NCBI GenBank assembly: GCA_002500745.1
Contig: DLST01000020.1
Span: forward strand, 186,001 to 250,000
Reading direction: 5' to 3'
Source of the DNA: Sphingobacterium sp. UBA7855
Lineage (GTDB): Bacteria; Bacteroidota; Bacteroidia; Sphingobacteriales; Sphingobacteriaceae
DNA length: 64,000 nucleotides
Shown here: one piece after another, positions 45,467 through 53,519 of the stretch
Position numbering within the stretch: position 1 is the first letter of the stretch
Layout: every line of letters begins with the position of its first letter
Notes under the pieces: model-generated
Seen by the model: only the letters and a program-made list of their open reading frames with translations
The model's database searches: none
Told to the model about the DNA's origin: nothing
Position numbers and translations under genes: made by a program

Positions 45467-47277
45467 TGAGCGAAAACATTACTGAAAAAAGACATACCTA
45501 TCAATCTGGAATCATTGGTAACTGTTCTTATATTGCACACGTCGGCATCGACACAAACATATCCTGGCTGTGCTGGCCGTCTTTTGAGGACAGCTTTGTA
45601 TTCGGCAGCATGATTGATAAAAATCAAGGCGGAACATTCAGGATTAGTTCTGAAGAGCCTATTGTTGAAACGAAACAATATTATATCAAAAATTCCAATG
45701 TACTCTGTACAGAAATCCATACCGATTCCTATGGTTACCGTATAACAGATTTTGCACCGCGGTTCGAACAATTTGGCCGGTATTTTAAGCCGCTAATGTT
45801 GATACGCAAAATCGAACCCCTCTATGGGGCTCCAAGTGTCAACATCAAGTGTCAGCCGACGGGCGATTATGGCCGTGTGACGCTCAAGCCTACACGCGGA
45901 AGCAATCACATTCTTTATACCAGTGACCAGATAGGAGAACGAATTCGGTTAACTACTGACATGCCCATTTCTCACTTCTTCCAGGATGACAGCTGGACCA
46001 TCATAAGTGAGAACAGATATCTTGTACTCACCTATGATTCGGCCTTTGAATCGGCCATTGAGAGTACTTGTGAAGATTTTCTGCAAAAGACAATCAGTTA
46101 TTGGCAACGTTGGATCAAACGATGCAGTATTCCCAATATTTACCAAAAAGAGGTTATCCGATCAGCGTTGGTGCTCAAGCTTCACCAATATGAGGACACG
46201 GGAGCAATTATCGCCGCCTCAACCACTAGTTTACCTGAATATCCAGGTTCTGGAAGAAACTGGGACTATCGTTATTGCTGGGTACGCGACAGCTATTATG
46301 TACTGACTGCTCTAACACATATTGGCCAATTTGAAGAAATGGAAAGCTTCGCAAATTACATTGCTGGCATCACTCATCGTAATCCCGGAAGACTCCAACC
46401 GCTGTACGGTATTCTTGGCACCACAGAGCTTACAGAACATATCTTACCTTACTTGGAAGGTTATCAAGGAAGTGGCCCTGTGCGAATTGGAAATCAAGCT
46501 TTTGAACATATTCAAAATGACGTTTATGGTCAAGCAATGATTGCATTACTGCCACTCTTCACTGATCAGCGCTTTAAGATTCATGAGAATAAAAACGTTT
46601 TGGGATGGGTGAATTTCATCCTCGAAAAAATTGAGGCGACGATAGAGGAAAAGGATGCGGGCATCTGGGAATTCAGAAATTTTGCAAACCACCATTGCTA
46701 TTCTAACTTATTTCAATGGGTTGGTTGCAAAGCGGCCCTACTTATTGCGCGTCAAAATGGCTACCAAGAAATGGAAGATCGCGCAAATATTCTCCTAAAA
46801 AAGGCAGAAGCATATATTGAGGCTTGTTATGATGATAATCGTAAAGTGTATCAAAATGCAATAAATAGCAGTAATCTGGATGCCAGCACGTTGCAGCTGA
46901 TCGTAATGGACTACTTAGATCCAAAATCTGAAAAGGCACGACATCATCTCGAAATGCTGGAGAAAGATTTAAAGGGAGAAAATGGCCTTTTCTATCGGTA
47001 TAAACATCAGGATGATTTCGGTAAACCTAAATCGACTTTTTTGGTCTGTGCATTTTGGTATGTCGAAGCGCTGGCCTGTGTTGGAAGGGTCGATGAGGCA
47101 AAAGAGATTTTAGAGCGTTTACTGACCTACAGTAATCACCTCGGTTTATTCAGTGAAGATGTTACTGAGGAAAATGGAAGTCAGTGGGGTAACTTTCCTC
47201 AAGCATACAGCCATGTCGGATTGATGAATGCTGTGTATCGTTTAGCGATAAAGTTAGATAAGCCAATTTTTCATTAA
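45466..47277 (+). CDS. GH15-family glycoside hydrolase (glucoamylase/trehalase type)
   Basis: 603 residues. N-terminal beta-sandwich (IGNCSYIAHVGIDTNISWLC, SFVFGSMID) and C-terminal (alpha/alpha)6 barrel with SGRNWDYRYCWVRDSYY near residue 262, DAGIWEFRN near 400, and a likely catalytic Glu in GNFPQAYSHVG-proximal SEDVTEENGSQWG. No signal peptide, so cytoplasmic. GH15 includes bacterial trehalases; translation coupling to the trehalose synthase suggests it recycles trehalose, but maltooligosaccharide hydrolysis cannot be excluded. Confidence 0.88.
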   Translation: MSENITEKRHTYQSGIIGNCSYIAHVGIDTNISWLCWPSFEDSFVFGSMIDKNQGGTFRISSEEPIVETKQYYIKNSNVLCTEIHTDSYGYRITDFAPRFEQFGRYFKPLMLIRKIEPLYGAPSVNIKCQPTGDYGRVTLKPTRGSNHILYTSDQIGERIRLTTDMPISHFFQDDSWTIISENRYLVLTYDSAFESAIESTCEDFLQKTISYWQRWIKRCSIPNIYQKEVIRSALVLKLHQYEDTGAIIAASTTSLPEYPGSGRNWDYRYCWVRDSYYVLTALTHIGQFEEMESFANYIAGITHRNPGRLQPLYGILGTTELTEHILPYLEGYQGSGPVRIGNQAFEHIQNDVYGQAMIALLPLFTDQRFKIHENKNVLGWVNFILEKIEATIEEKDAGIWEFRNFANHHCYSNLFQWVGCKAALLIARQNGYQEMEDRANILLKKAEAYIEACYDDNRKVYQNAINSSNLDASTLQLIVMDYLDPKSEKARHHLEMLEKDLKGENGLFYRYKHQDDFGKPKSTFLVCAFWYVEALACVGRVDEAKEILERLLTYSNHLGLFSEDVTEENGSQWGNFPQAYSHVGLMNAVYRLAIKLDKPIFH

Positions 47278-47281
47278 TACA

Positions 47282-47317
47282 AAGATGTGCGATTAATAAA
47301 AGTTAATCGCACATCTT
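47282..47317. terminator. Perfect 15-bp hairpin after the trehalose genes
   Basis: AAGATGTGCGATTAA (47282-47296) and TTAATCGCACATCTT (47303-47317), 6-nt loop. Confidence 0.8.
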
Positions 47318-47386
47318 GATATTTAAATATATAAGCAGTCGAGACAGATGACTGTCTTGTATGTCTAGTTTAAATCCTTTAGTGAT

Positions 47387-47656
47387 TTAAATGAATGCCT
47401 GCTTGTATTGATTGAAATGTTCACAGATCTCCTCCATCTCAATTCGCTTACCCATCAAATCGATAAAACGATTTTTGTACAATGAAAATATATAAAATCC
47501 TGTCGCCAAACTTCCGACAATAAAAATACCCTCAAATGCATTGCTCTTCACTAACTTGTCGTTAAGATGGCACTCTTTAAGTAATGGAATATTGTAAGAA
47601 GACCATTTACCCATCCTATCTTTAAGTACCAATCCAATATTCTTTGTTGCTGTCAT
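47387..47656 (-). CDS. Hypothetical protein, 89 aa
   Basis: Not recognised. One hydrophobic stretch (residues 43-58, EGIFIVGSLATGFYIFSLY) could cross the membrane once. ATG at 47656, no clear ribosome site. Isolated gene between two intergenic spacers; coding status moderately likely. Confidence 0.45.
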   Translation of the reverse strand: MTATKNIGLVLKDRMGKWSSYNIPLLKECHLNDKLVKSNAFEGIFIVGSLATGFYIFSLYKNRFIDLMGKRIEMEEICEHFNQYKQAFI

Positions 47657-47767
47657 CGTTTCGCTTGTTTTTGAAGAAACATCTACTGCACCCTATTTGT
47701 TTTCTGAATTTTATTCTTTTGAAAAGAAAGAGTCTTTTATACAAAAGCGTACGTAATAATACGTTCA

Positions 47768-47813
47768 CAAAAAAAGCATGTTTCCAATTTATTTTAGAGA
47801 CATGCCTTTTTAA
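47768..47813 (-). terminator. Terminator of the beta-barrel gene
   Basis: On the minus strand AAAAGGCATGTCTC pairs with GAAACATGCTTTTT, followed by T. Confidence 0.75.
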
Positions 47814-47833
47814 GTGGGAATTAATTTCCCTAT

Positions 47834-48412
47834 TTACCGCTTACCTGGTAAATAGATTTGAAAACCTACGCCAAAGCCTAATCCGCTTGCCCCACTACCG
47901 GTATTGATATTCGCTTTACTATAGTTATAGCCAAAAGTCGTTTCCAATGCAACTGTTCTAGTTATAAAATGAGCATAACCAACATTTGCCCCTACGGCAA
48001 GAGCAACATCATTACCCTTTGAACTTCCCGAAATACCGATATCACCCTGCCCAAAAAATCTTCCTGTGGTTGATCCAGCATTTGGAAAATAATATCTTAC
48101 GAATGGCGCAATGCCGTAAGTCCAATCATTATCGGCATCCTTGATAGTAGTAAGGCCAAGATTAGCCTGCGCCCCAATGGCTAAACCATCGGAAACAAAA
48201 TAACCTGCTCTCGGTTGAAGTGCTACATTAAATGACTTTCCTTCAAAACTATAACCTAAATTGCCGATCGATCCACCAACCATCCAGTTTCCCTGACGTA
48301 TCGGTTCAATACCAACATCTGAGGACATCTGAGGAGTTGTCTCAATTTTTTGGGCGTGCGCTTGATAACCAATACCCGCTGTTATTAATAAAAGAAGTGT
48401 AAATTTTCTCAT
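47834..48412 (-). CDS. Outer-membrane beta-barrel protein
   Basis: 192 residues. Signal peptide MRKFTLLLLITAGIGYQAHAQ, then alternating strands with glycine-rich turns (GGSIGNLGYSF, GAQANLGLTT, GQGDIGISGSS, VGANVGYAH, TTFGYNYS) and a C-terminal FGVGFQIYLPGKR. Fits a small OmpA/OmpW-like 8-strand porin-type protein (outer membrane protein beta-barrel domain). Function unknown. Confidence 0.8.
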   Translation of the reverse strand: MRKFTLLLLITAGIGYQAHAQKIETTPQMSSDVGIEPIRQGNWMVGGSIGNLGYSFEGKSFNVALQPRAGYFVSDGLAIGAQANLGLTTIKDADNDWTYGIAPFVRYYFPNAGSTTGRFFGQGDIGISGSSKGNDVALAVGANVGYAHFITRTVALETTFGYNYSKANINTGSGASGLGFGVGFQIYLPGKR

Positions 48413-48570
48413 TGCATCTCTATATTATAATTTATAAATAACGTTAATTGAATTAATAACAAGATCGGTAAATGAAAAGTTTTGAATTTTTTATTAAACT
48501 TTACGCGATACATTTTATAAAAAAGAATCAACCAATAAGAGTTCATACATGTTCTCTTTAAAAAAAAATT

Positions 48571-48888
48571 ATGAATGCAGCAATTCGATTTAATGATACG
48601 TATACACAGTATCTTAACAACAATGCGCTATTCCTAAACGGGATAGACCCCTTAGACAACGATCCATCGACACATGACGGTGGCCGTACGTATACTCCCC
48701 CGAAGGTACCCGATCTTGATGATGTAACTCCTGATCTATATTATCCAGAAAATGGCGATGGACCTGACCCAAGTGAGGAAGAACAGCGTGATCGCAACAA
48801 TAAGGAAAAAATCCAGACAGAAGAAGATCACGACGGAGCACATCCAAATCGTTATGAACAAGATGATGATGATTTGGAATCGATTTAA
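48571..48888 (+). CDS. Small acidic proline-rich protein, 105 aa
   Basis: Not recognised. No signal or membrane segment. Very acidic and probably disordered: VPDLDDVTPDLYYPENGDG, DPSEEEQRDRNNKEK, EDDHDGA-like and DDDDLESI at the end. A second short protein with a similar DPNDTDPSEHPEPDLDEIDP tail lies at 55802. Both stand upstream of a member of the sigma-factor pair. Followed by a terminator. Confidence 0.6.
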   Translation: MNAAIRFNDTYTQYLNNNALFLNGIDPLDNDPSTHDGGRTYTPPKVPDLDDVTPDLYYPENGDGPDPSEEEQRDRNNKEKIQTEEDHDGAHPNRYEQDDDDLESI

Positions 48889-48894
48889 AAACAA

Positions 48895-48927
48895 AAAAAA
48901 CTTCCTCGGTTGAGGGAGTTTTTTTTA
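48895..48927 (+). terminator. Rho-independent terminator
   Basis: AAAACTTCCTC pairs with GAGGGAGTTTT (one mismatch) around GGTT, then eight T. Confidence 0.85.
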
Positions 48928-48992
48928 GACAAACGCTGTAACAAATTTATAAAGCTTATCCTTTATAGGCCTAATCACTGTTATCAACAATA

Positions 48993-49232
48993 CTACTTAC
49001 CGCTAATACTGTCCTTTCTTAGTGTATCTGCTAGACTCGTATCTTTCTGCATGCTCATCTTTTGCTGCTCGCTTAAATTATACCGTGTCTCATCCGCATC
49101 AGTCGGCGCAATGTTGTCCGATTGACCCGCTCCTCCAGAAGTATTGTTTTTGGAATTTTGACAGGAGAATAACATTACGCCCCCCACCATTAATGTCGAT
49201 GCAACTAATGCAAATTTTCTAGTCTTCTTCAT
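48993..49232 (-). CDS. Small lipoprotein, 79 aa
   Basis: Lipoprotein signal MKKTRKFALVASTLMVGGVM then LFSC (lipobox, Cys24), followed by a short polar, low-complexity tail. No fold recognised. The 390-bp spacer after it (49233-49624) shows only a weak TTGTAG/CTACAA dyad at about 49466-49485. Confidence 0.6.
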   Translation of the reverse strand: MKKTRKFALVASTLMVGGVMLFSCQNSKNNTSGGAGQSDNIAPTDADETRYNLSEQQKMSMQKDTSLADTLRKDSISGK

Positions 49233-49624
49233 AGTCTAATTGTTTTTATATTAAATATTTATCTAAGAACCATAATCAAAACTAATTAGTTTAACAAAAA
49301 GACAAAAAAGACTTTTGGATACCGTGTATGAAAATAGACGTTCATCACGTTCAATTAAAAACGTAGCACCCCGTAATTTAGACATTTCCTCAGGGAACAA
49401 ATACCCTTTCAAAATCAGGTCAATTGATGCTGATTGATGATTAAGATTGCGTGAAGTTTGCCTTATTGTAGTTTTTCTGCTACAAAAACAATTATTCTGG
49501 TCATACGTATTTTTCCCATATAGCTGTTTGGAAGAAGTTATAGAAGAATTAAAATCGAAAAATTAGCACTCTAATTGCACTTACTTCCCCAAATAAAACA
49601 TCCATCAATTTAACAAACGGTACT

Positions 49625-50128
49625 ATGAGCAATTACAATTTAAATTTATTAGTCGAAGAAAAGAGAAGCCTTTTGAAACATTTTGCTGGTAAATTTACGA
49701 ATGATCCAGATGAAAAAGAGGATTTAATTCAAGAAACACTTATTCGTGCATTAAAATCGATTGATGATTTTATCCGCCATCCCAAATTAATGTCTTGGCT
49801 ATATGTTATCATGAAAAATGTATATATCAACCAATATCGCAAGGCTAAACGAATTACCGATATCCACGACACGTATATCGGTCTAGAGAGCAGCAATACG
49901 GTTGAAGCCAATAAAAGCGAGAATAAATTCATTGCGGACGACATTGAAAAAGCCATGTGCAGTTTATCAGAAGAGAACTACCAGGTGTTCCAGATGTTCC
50001 TTGAAGGGTATAAATATCATGAAATAGCGTCCTATTTTGGCATTCCAGAAGGAACAATCAAAACGAGAATACACATGACGAGGAAGAAGCTGCAAAAGCA
50101 ACTCAAGGTGTATAAAAAAGCGGCTTGA
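49625..50128 (+). CDS. ECF sigma factor, paralog 1 of the island
   Basis: 167 residues. Region 2: KHFAGKFTNDPDEKEDLIQE, then TLIRALKSIDDF and HPKLMSWLYVIMKNVYINQY. Region 4: LSEENYQVFQMFLEGYKYHE, IASYFGIPEGTIKTRIHMTRK. It shares long identical blocks with the sigma factor at 57912 (FTNDPDE, HPKLMSWLY, IPEGT, KTRIHM, LQKQLK). No FecR-type or zinc anti-sigma gene is beside it. Its sequence style resembles general-stress ECF factors, so a stress regulon is inferred. Confidence 0.9.
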   Translation: MSNYNLNLLVEEKRSLLKHFAGKFTNDPDEKEDLIQETLIRALKSIDDFIRHPKLMSWLYVIMKNVYINQYRKAKRITDIHDTYIGLESSNTVEANKSENKFIADDIEKAMCSLSEENYQVFQMFLEGYKYHEIASYFGIPEGTIKTRIHMTRKKLQKQLKVYKKAA

Positions 50129-50198
50129 GACTCAACATTAAACTAAAACAAACTTAATATGCTAAGGTTATCTTATTACCAAGATCCTACTAGATATA

Positions 50199-50423
50199 AT
50201 GATTCGCAAATTAATAGAAATAAACGGTATGAAATCACGAGTTAAAATCACAAATCAGCAAGGTACGGTCATTGCGCTCATTATTTGCGGTGGTCCTATT
50301 GGAAAAGGAACTGTCAAAGCCATTGAGAAGGGACAAACTTTGAATGGATCAGGCAACAAACCGATCAAAACAGATAATGAGAAAGATAAAAAGACCTTCT
50401 ATGCTGATCGAGAAAATAAATAG
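50199..50423 (+). CDS. Small hypothetical protein, 74 aa
   Basis: Not recognised. ATG at 50199, with another at 50229 (MKSRVKITNQQGTVIAL). One hydrophobic patch (TVIALIICGGPIG) then a basic/polar tail with NEKDKKTFYADRENK. It follows the sigma gene by 70 bases and ends directly at a long terminator, so it may be the second gene of that transcript. Confidence 0.5.
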   Translation: MIRKLIEINGMKSRVKITNQQGTVIALIICGGPIGKGTVKAIEKGQTLNGSGNKPIKTDNEKDKKTFYADRENK

Positions 50424-50477
50424 AAAAACTCCATCAAAAAGGCTGCCTTAAAGCGGCCTTTTTAATGGAGTTTTTTT
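50424..50477 (+). terminator. Long two-part terminator hairpin
   Basis: AAAACTCCAT pairs with ATGGAGTTTT outside, AAAAAGGC with GCCTTTTT inside, then a T run. Confidence 0.92.
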
Positions 50478-50636
50478 ACAATTGACGGTACGGGATATAC
50501 CAGCGTTTAAATCACTGCTGTTGTGTTAAAATAATATTGCTGGTTTGATAAAACAGAACTGATTTTTATTTCGTTCTATTAACCAAAAATAATCATTCAC
50601 TCAACAAGAAAAACAAATGGAAATATAAATATTTTA

Positions 50637-50720
50637 ATGGGCTATAGCAGCGCAGGAGTATATCAAGATGCTTGGAAACAGGACCAAGCTCTCTTAAATA
50701 ATGGATCACGTCTACTTTAA
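50637..50720 (+). CDS. Possible 27-aa small ORF before topoisomerase IB
   Basis: ATG at 50637 opens MGYSSAGVYQDAWKQDQALL plus seven residues, ending 8 bases before the topoisomerase ATG. No ribosome site stands out. Otherwise the 50478-50728 spacer shows nothing. Confidence 0.25.
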   Translation: MGYSSAGVYQDAWKQDQALLNNGSRLL

Positions 50721-50728
50721 AGAGTAAT

Positions 50729-51712
50729 ATGAAAATAAAAGCTGGATATACCAGAAAGAAAATAGGCAAATCTTTTAAATATTTCGATATTTCCGGAAAG
50801 GAAGTTTCGGATCAAAAGATTTTAGATAGAATTTCGAAGCTAGTAATTCCACCCAATTGGAAGGATGTTTGGATTGCTAAAAGTGCCAAAAGCGATTTGC
50901 AGGCTTTTGGGTTCGACCAGAAAGAGCGTAAACAGTACATTTATCATTCGAAGTTTGTTGACGAAAGGCAAGCGGCTAAATTTAGCACCATCCTCTTTAT
51001 GGGTAAATATTTGCAGGAATTGAGAAAAATCAGCACAAAACATCTTAAGCGAGAGCAGTGGGATATGAATAAACTGTGTGCAATTGCTTTTAAAATAATG
51101 GATAGTACGCTCATACGTATCGGCAATAAGCGCTACACCCTCACCAATAAGTCTTATGGCCTGAGCACATTGGAAAAAAGACACGTTACTATTGCAAACA
51201 ACACGATATCCTTAGCTTACAAAGGCAAAAAGGGTGTTTTTCAACAAAAATCATGGTCTAATAGTCAACAGGCAAAGCTATTGACAGAACTTCTAAAAAT
51301 AAAAGGGAAAAGGATATTTCAGATTGATAGCGCAGATTGCGAAAGTAGCTTCTGTGGTTCCGCTTTTAATCACTATCTGCGGGAAAATTCGAAAGGTCAG
51401 ATCAGCTGCAAAAGTATTCGCATTTGGGGAGCTAGTAGAGAAGCGTTCTATCAGCTTGCGCAAACCAAACCGGCTGAGGCTATAAATGCACGGAAAAGAC
51501 AACTCAATAACGTGATTAAAAGTGTTGCTGAACAACTTGGTAATACCAAGACAGTGTCACAGAAATATTATGTGCATCCGGCAATACAGCGCATGTTTAT
51601 GGAGGGACAGTTTCCAACGATTAAAGATAAATTACCGTTAGCTAAGCTCGAAGATAAATTATTCCGTTTTCTGCGGAAGAATAGTCAAGCAGGCGTTGCA
51701 ACAGCTACATAA
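50729..51712 (+). CDS. DNA topoisomerase IB (poxvirus-like)
   Basis: 327 residues. N-terminal topo IB domain (LVIPPNWKDVWIA) and a tyrosine-recombinase-like catalytic domain: IRIGNKRYTLTNKSYGLSTL with the first Arg, SIRIWGAS with the second Arg, GNTKTVSQKYYVHP with the nucleophile Tyr near residue 280. It relaxes supercoils through a 3'-phosphotyrosine. It sits 106 bases upstream of ku on the same strand, a combination suggesting DNA-damage or desiccation tolerance (inference). Confidence 0.92.
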   Translation: MKIKAGYTRKKIGKSFKYFDISGKEVSDQKILDRISKLVIPPNWKDVWIAKSAKSDLQAFGFDQKERKQYIYHSKFVDERQAAKFSTILFMGKYLQELRKISTKHLKREQWDMNKLCAIAFKIMDSTLIRIGNKRYTLTNKSYGLSTLEKRHVTIANNTISLAYKGKKGVFQQKSWSNSQQAKLLTELLKIKGKRIFQIDSADCESSFCGSAFNHYLRENSKGQISCKSIRIWGASREAFYQLAQTKPAEAINARKRQLNNVIKSVAEQLGNTKTVSQKYYVHPAIQRMFMEGQFPTIKDKLPLAKLEDKLFRFLRKNSQAGVATAT

Positions 51713-51818
51713 TCTGTGATCATATTTCTAAACAGTTGATCTGAGAAAGCTATTTCATGAAATTTAAAACTATTTCATGCGCATCGAGGTTCTGCTCATA
51801 ATACTAAAAAGATTATTT

Positions 51819-52574
51819 ATGCGTGCAATTTGGACAGGAGCTATTGGTTTTGGTTTGGTCAATATCCCAATTAAATTATACAGTGCAACTGAAAGTGCTT
51901 CCTTAGATTTAGATATGCTCGATCGGAAAGATTTAGCCAATATTAAATTTAAGCGCGTAAACGAAAACACTGGCAAAGAGGTGAAATGGGACAATATTGT
52001 CAAAGGATATTTTATGAAAGATCATTATATCGTTTTGGAAGATGCAGATTTTGAGGATGCAAGTCCAGAAAAAACAAAGTTGATCAATTTACATGCATTT
52101 GTAAAGGTAGCGGATGTTGATAGTGTGTATTTTGAGATGCCCTATTATTTAGAGCCACAGAAAGGTGGTGAAAAGGCGTACCAACTCTTGATAAAAGCCC
52201 TTCAAAAAACAAAGATGGCCGGTTTAGGATCTTTCGTTATGCGGAACGTTGAACACCTAGCGATTATAAAGCCTTATGAAAATGCATTAGTATTGAATAA
52301 AATTCGTTATCAACAAGAGATCAGAACGCTCGATGGGCTAAAACTACCGAATAAGATAAAAATTCAAAAAGCAGAGATGGACATGGCAACACAGCTAATT
52401 GAACAACATAGCACATCTTTTGATATTAGTAGCTATAAAAATGAATATATGGACGACCTTTTAAAAATAATTAAACAAAAAGATAAGGGTAAGCGACCAA
52501 CCATTCGAAAGATGAAAGTTAAGCATACAAAGGCGGATGATTTGCTTGCAAAACTTAAAGCTAGTTTAGGCTAA
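51819..52574 (+). CDS. ku: Non-homologous end-joining protein Ku
   Basis: 251 residues from the ATG at 51819 (MRAIWTGAIGFGLVNIPIKL is the fixed Ku start); the frame extends to 51777. Other marks: KDHYIVLEDADFE, PYYLEPQKGGEKAYQLL, LGSFVMRNVEHLAIIKP. It forms a ring dimer on DNA ends and recruits LigD. No ligD is in the window. The C-terminus is lysine-rich as in many bacterial Ku proteins. Confidence 0.95.
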   Translation: MRAIWTGAIGFGLVNIPIKLYSATESASLDLDMLDRKDLANIKFKRVNENTGKEVKWDNIVKGYFMKDHYIVLEDADFEDASPEKTKLINLHAFVKVADVDSVYFEMPYYLEPQKGGEKAYQLLIKALQKTKMAGLGSFVMRNVEHLAIIKPYENALVLNKIRYQQEIRTLDGLKLPNKIKIQKAEMDMATQLIEQHSTSFDISSYKNEYMDDLLKIIKQKDKGKRPTIRKMKVKHTKADDLLAKLKASLG

Positions 52575-52739
52575 TCGAAGGAGGTGGCATCGAGCCGCAA
52601 TGGCCAAAGTGAGGTCAATTATAGGATAAATTCCAACTAACTTCATGCTGCATAAATAGCGTTACACGTTAAATTGATAGTAATATCTAGAAAGCTAAAA
52701 ATAACAGAAGGTTTTATTATTCAAAGAAAAGGAGGAAAT

Positions 52740-53366
52740 ATGAAAAATATCATTCCAGAACAGAAAGATGGCAAACGCCTAGATTGTTTTGAGTCGCTAG
52801 AGTTTCCAAGTGAGGCTATTGCTAGTATGGCTTTTGATTTAGCGGTAGATAATCTAAAGAACGTGAATCAGTGGTATGAGCTGGCAGAGCTTCCGGCTGC
52901 AGTATTTCAGCTCACTTCGGGCTACGGCACGCCCATCGAACGCTTGTTGGAATTGCATGATTACATTAGACTAGATATTCCTGGTCCTGGACTTCCATCT
53001 AGCGGTGGTTACGACTGGGTAAATGTAGTTAATATTATGTCCGAGAAAACTGCGGACTATAAAGTATTTGCAATCACACTGAAACCCTGCCCCGATCCAA
53101 GTCATCCAGATGATAAAAATACAGCCCACTTTTTTGAAGGAATTTCATCATCTACTTTTCTGATCGAACAACGTAGAAACAGCTTGCTGTTTCAATATGC
53201 TGGTAGAAATGAGATCATCAACGTAGACAACGAGAACTTAAGCGACAACATTCGAAATTATTTCGTTGGTTTAGCGGCCAAATTGGGTGCCTCCTATCCA
53301 CAATGGAAATCACTCATTAAAGGTATGGCCAACGCCGTGGCGAAAAAGTTTGATGTGCAACTTTAG
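52740..53366 (+). CDS. Hypothetical protein, 208 aa
   Basis: Family not recognised. The start at 52740 is decided by a strong AAAAGGAGG site 5-13 bases upstream, rare in this genome, so high expression is plausible; an in-frame extension to 52674 exists. Middle region has LPAAVFQLTSGYGTPIERLL and IPGPGLPSSGGYDWVNVVNI (conserved-looking, Gly/Pro-rich). No signal or membrane segment. It follows ku by 165 bases. Confidence 0.65.
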   Translation: MKNIIPEQKDGKRLDCFESLEFPSEAIASMAFDLAVDNLKNVNQWYELAELPAAVFQLTSGYGTPIERLLELHDYIRLDIPGPGLPSSGGYDWVNVVNIMSEKTADYKVFAITLKPCPDPSHPDDKNTAHFFEGISSSTFLIEQRRNSLLFQYAGRNEIINVDNENLSDNIRNYFVGLAAKLGASYPQWKSLIKGMANAVAKKFDVQL

Positions 53367-53519
53367 TTAATTTTTCCGAAAAGAAGGTTCTATACTTTCT
53401 TGTATTGCTGTGGACCACTTCAAAACAATTTTTTTTATGACCTTAACGCAGTAATTTTTGGCTGAATTACAGTAATTTATCCGTATATTTAGCTATGTCA
53501 TAAGGAATCTTGGTGTAGC

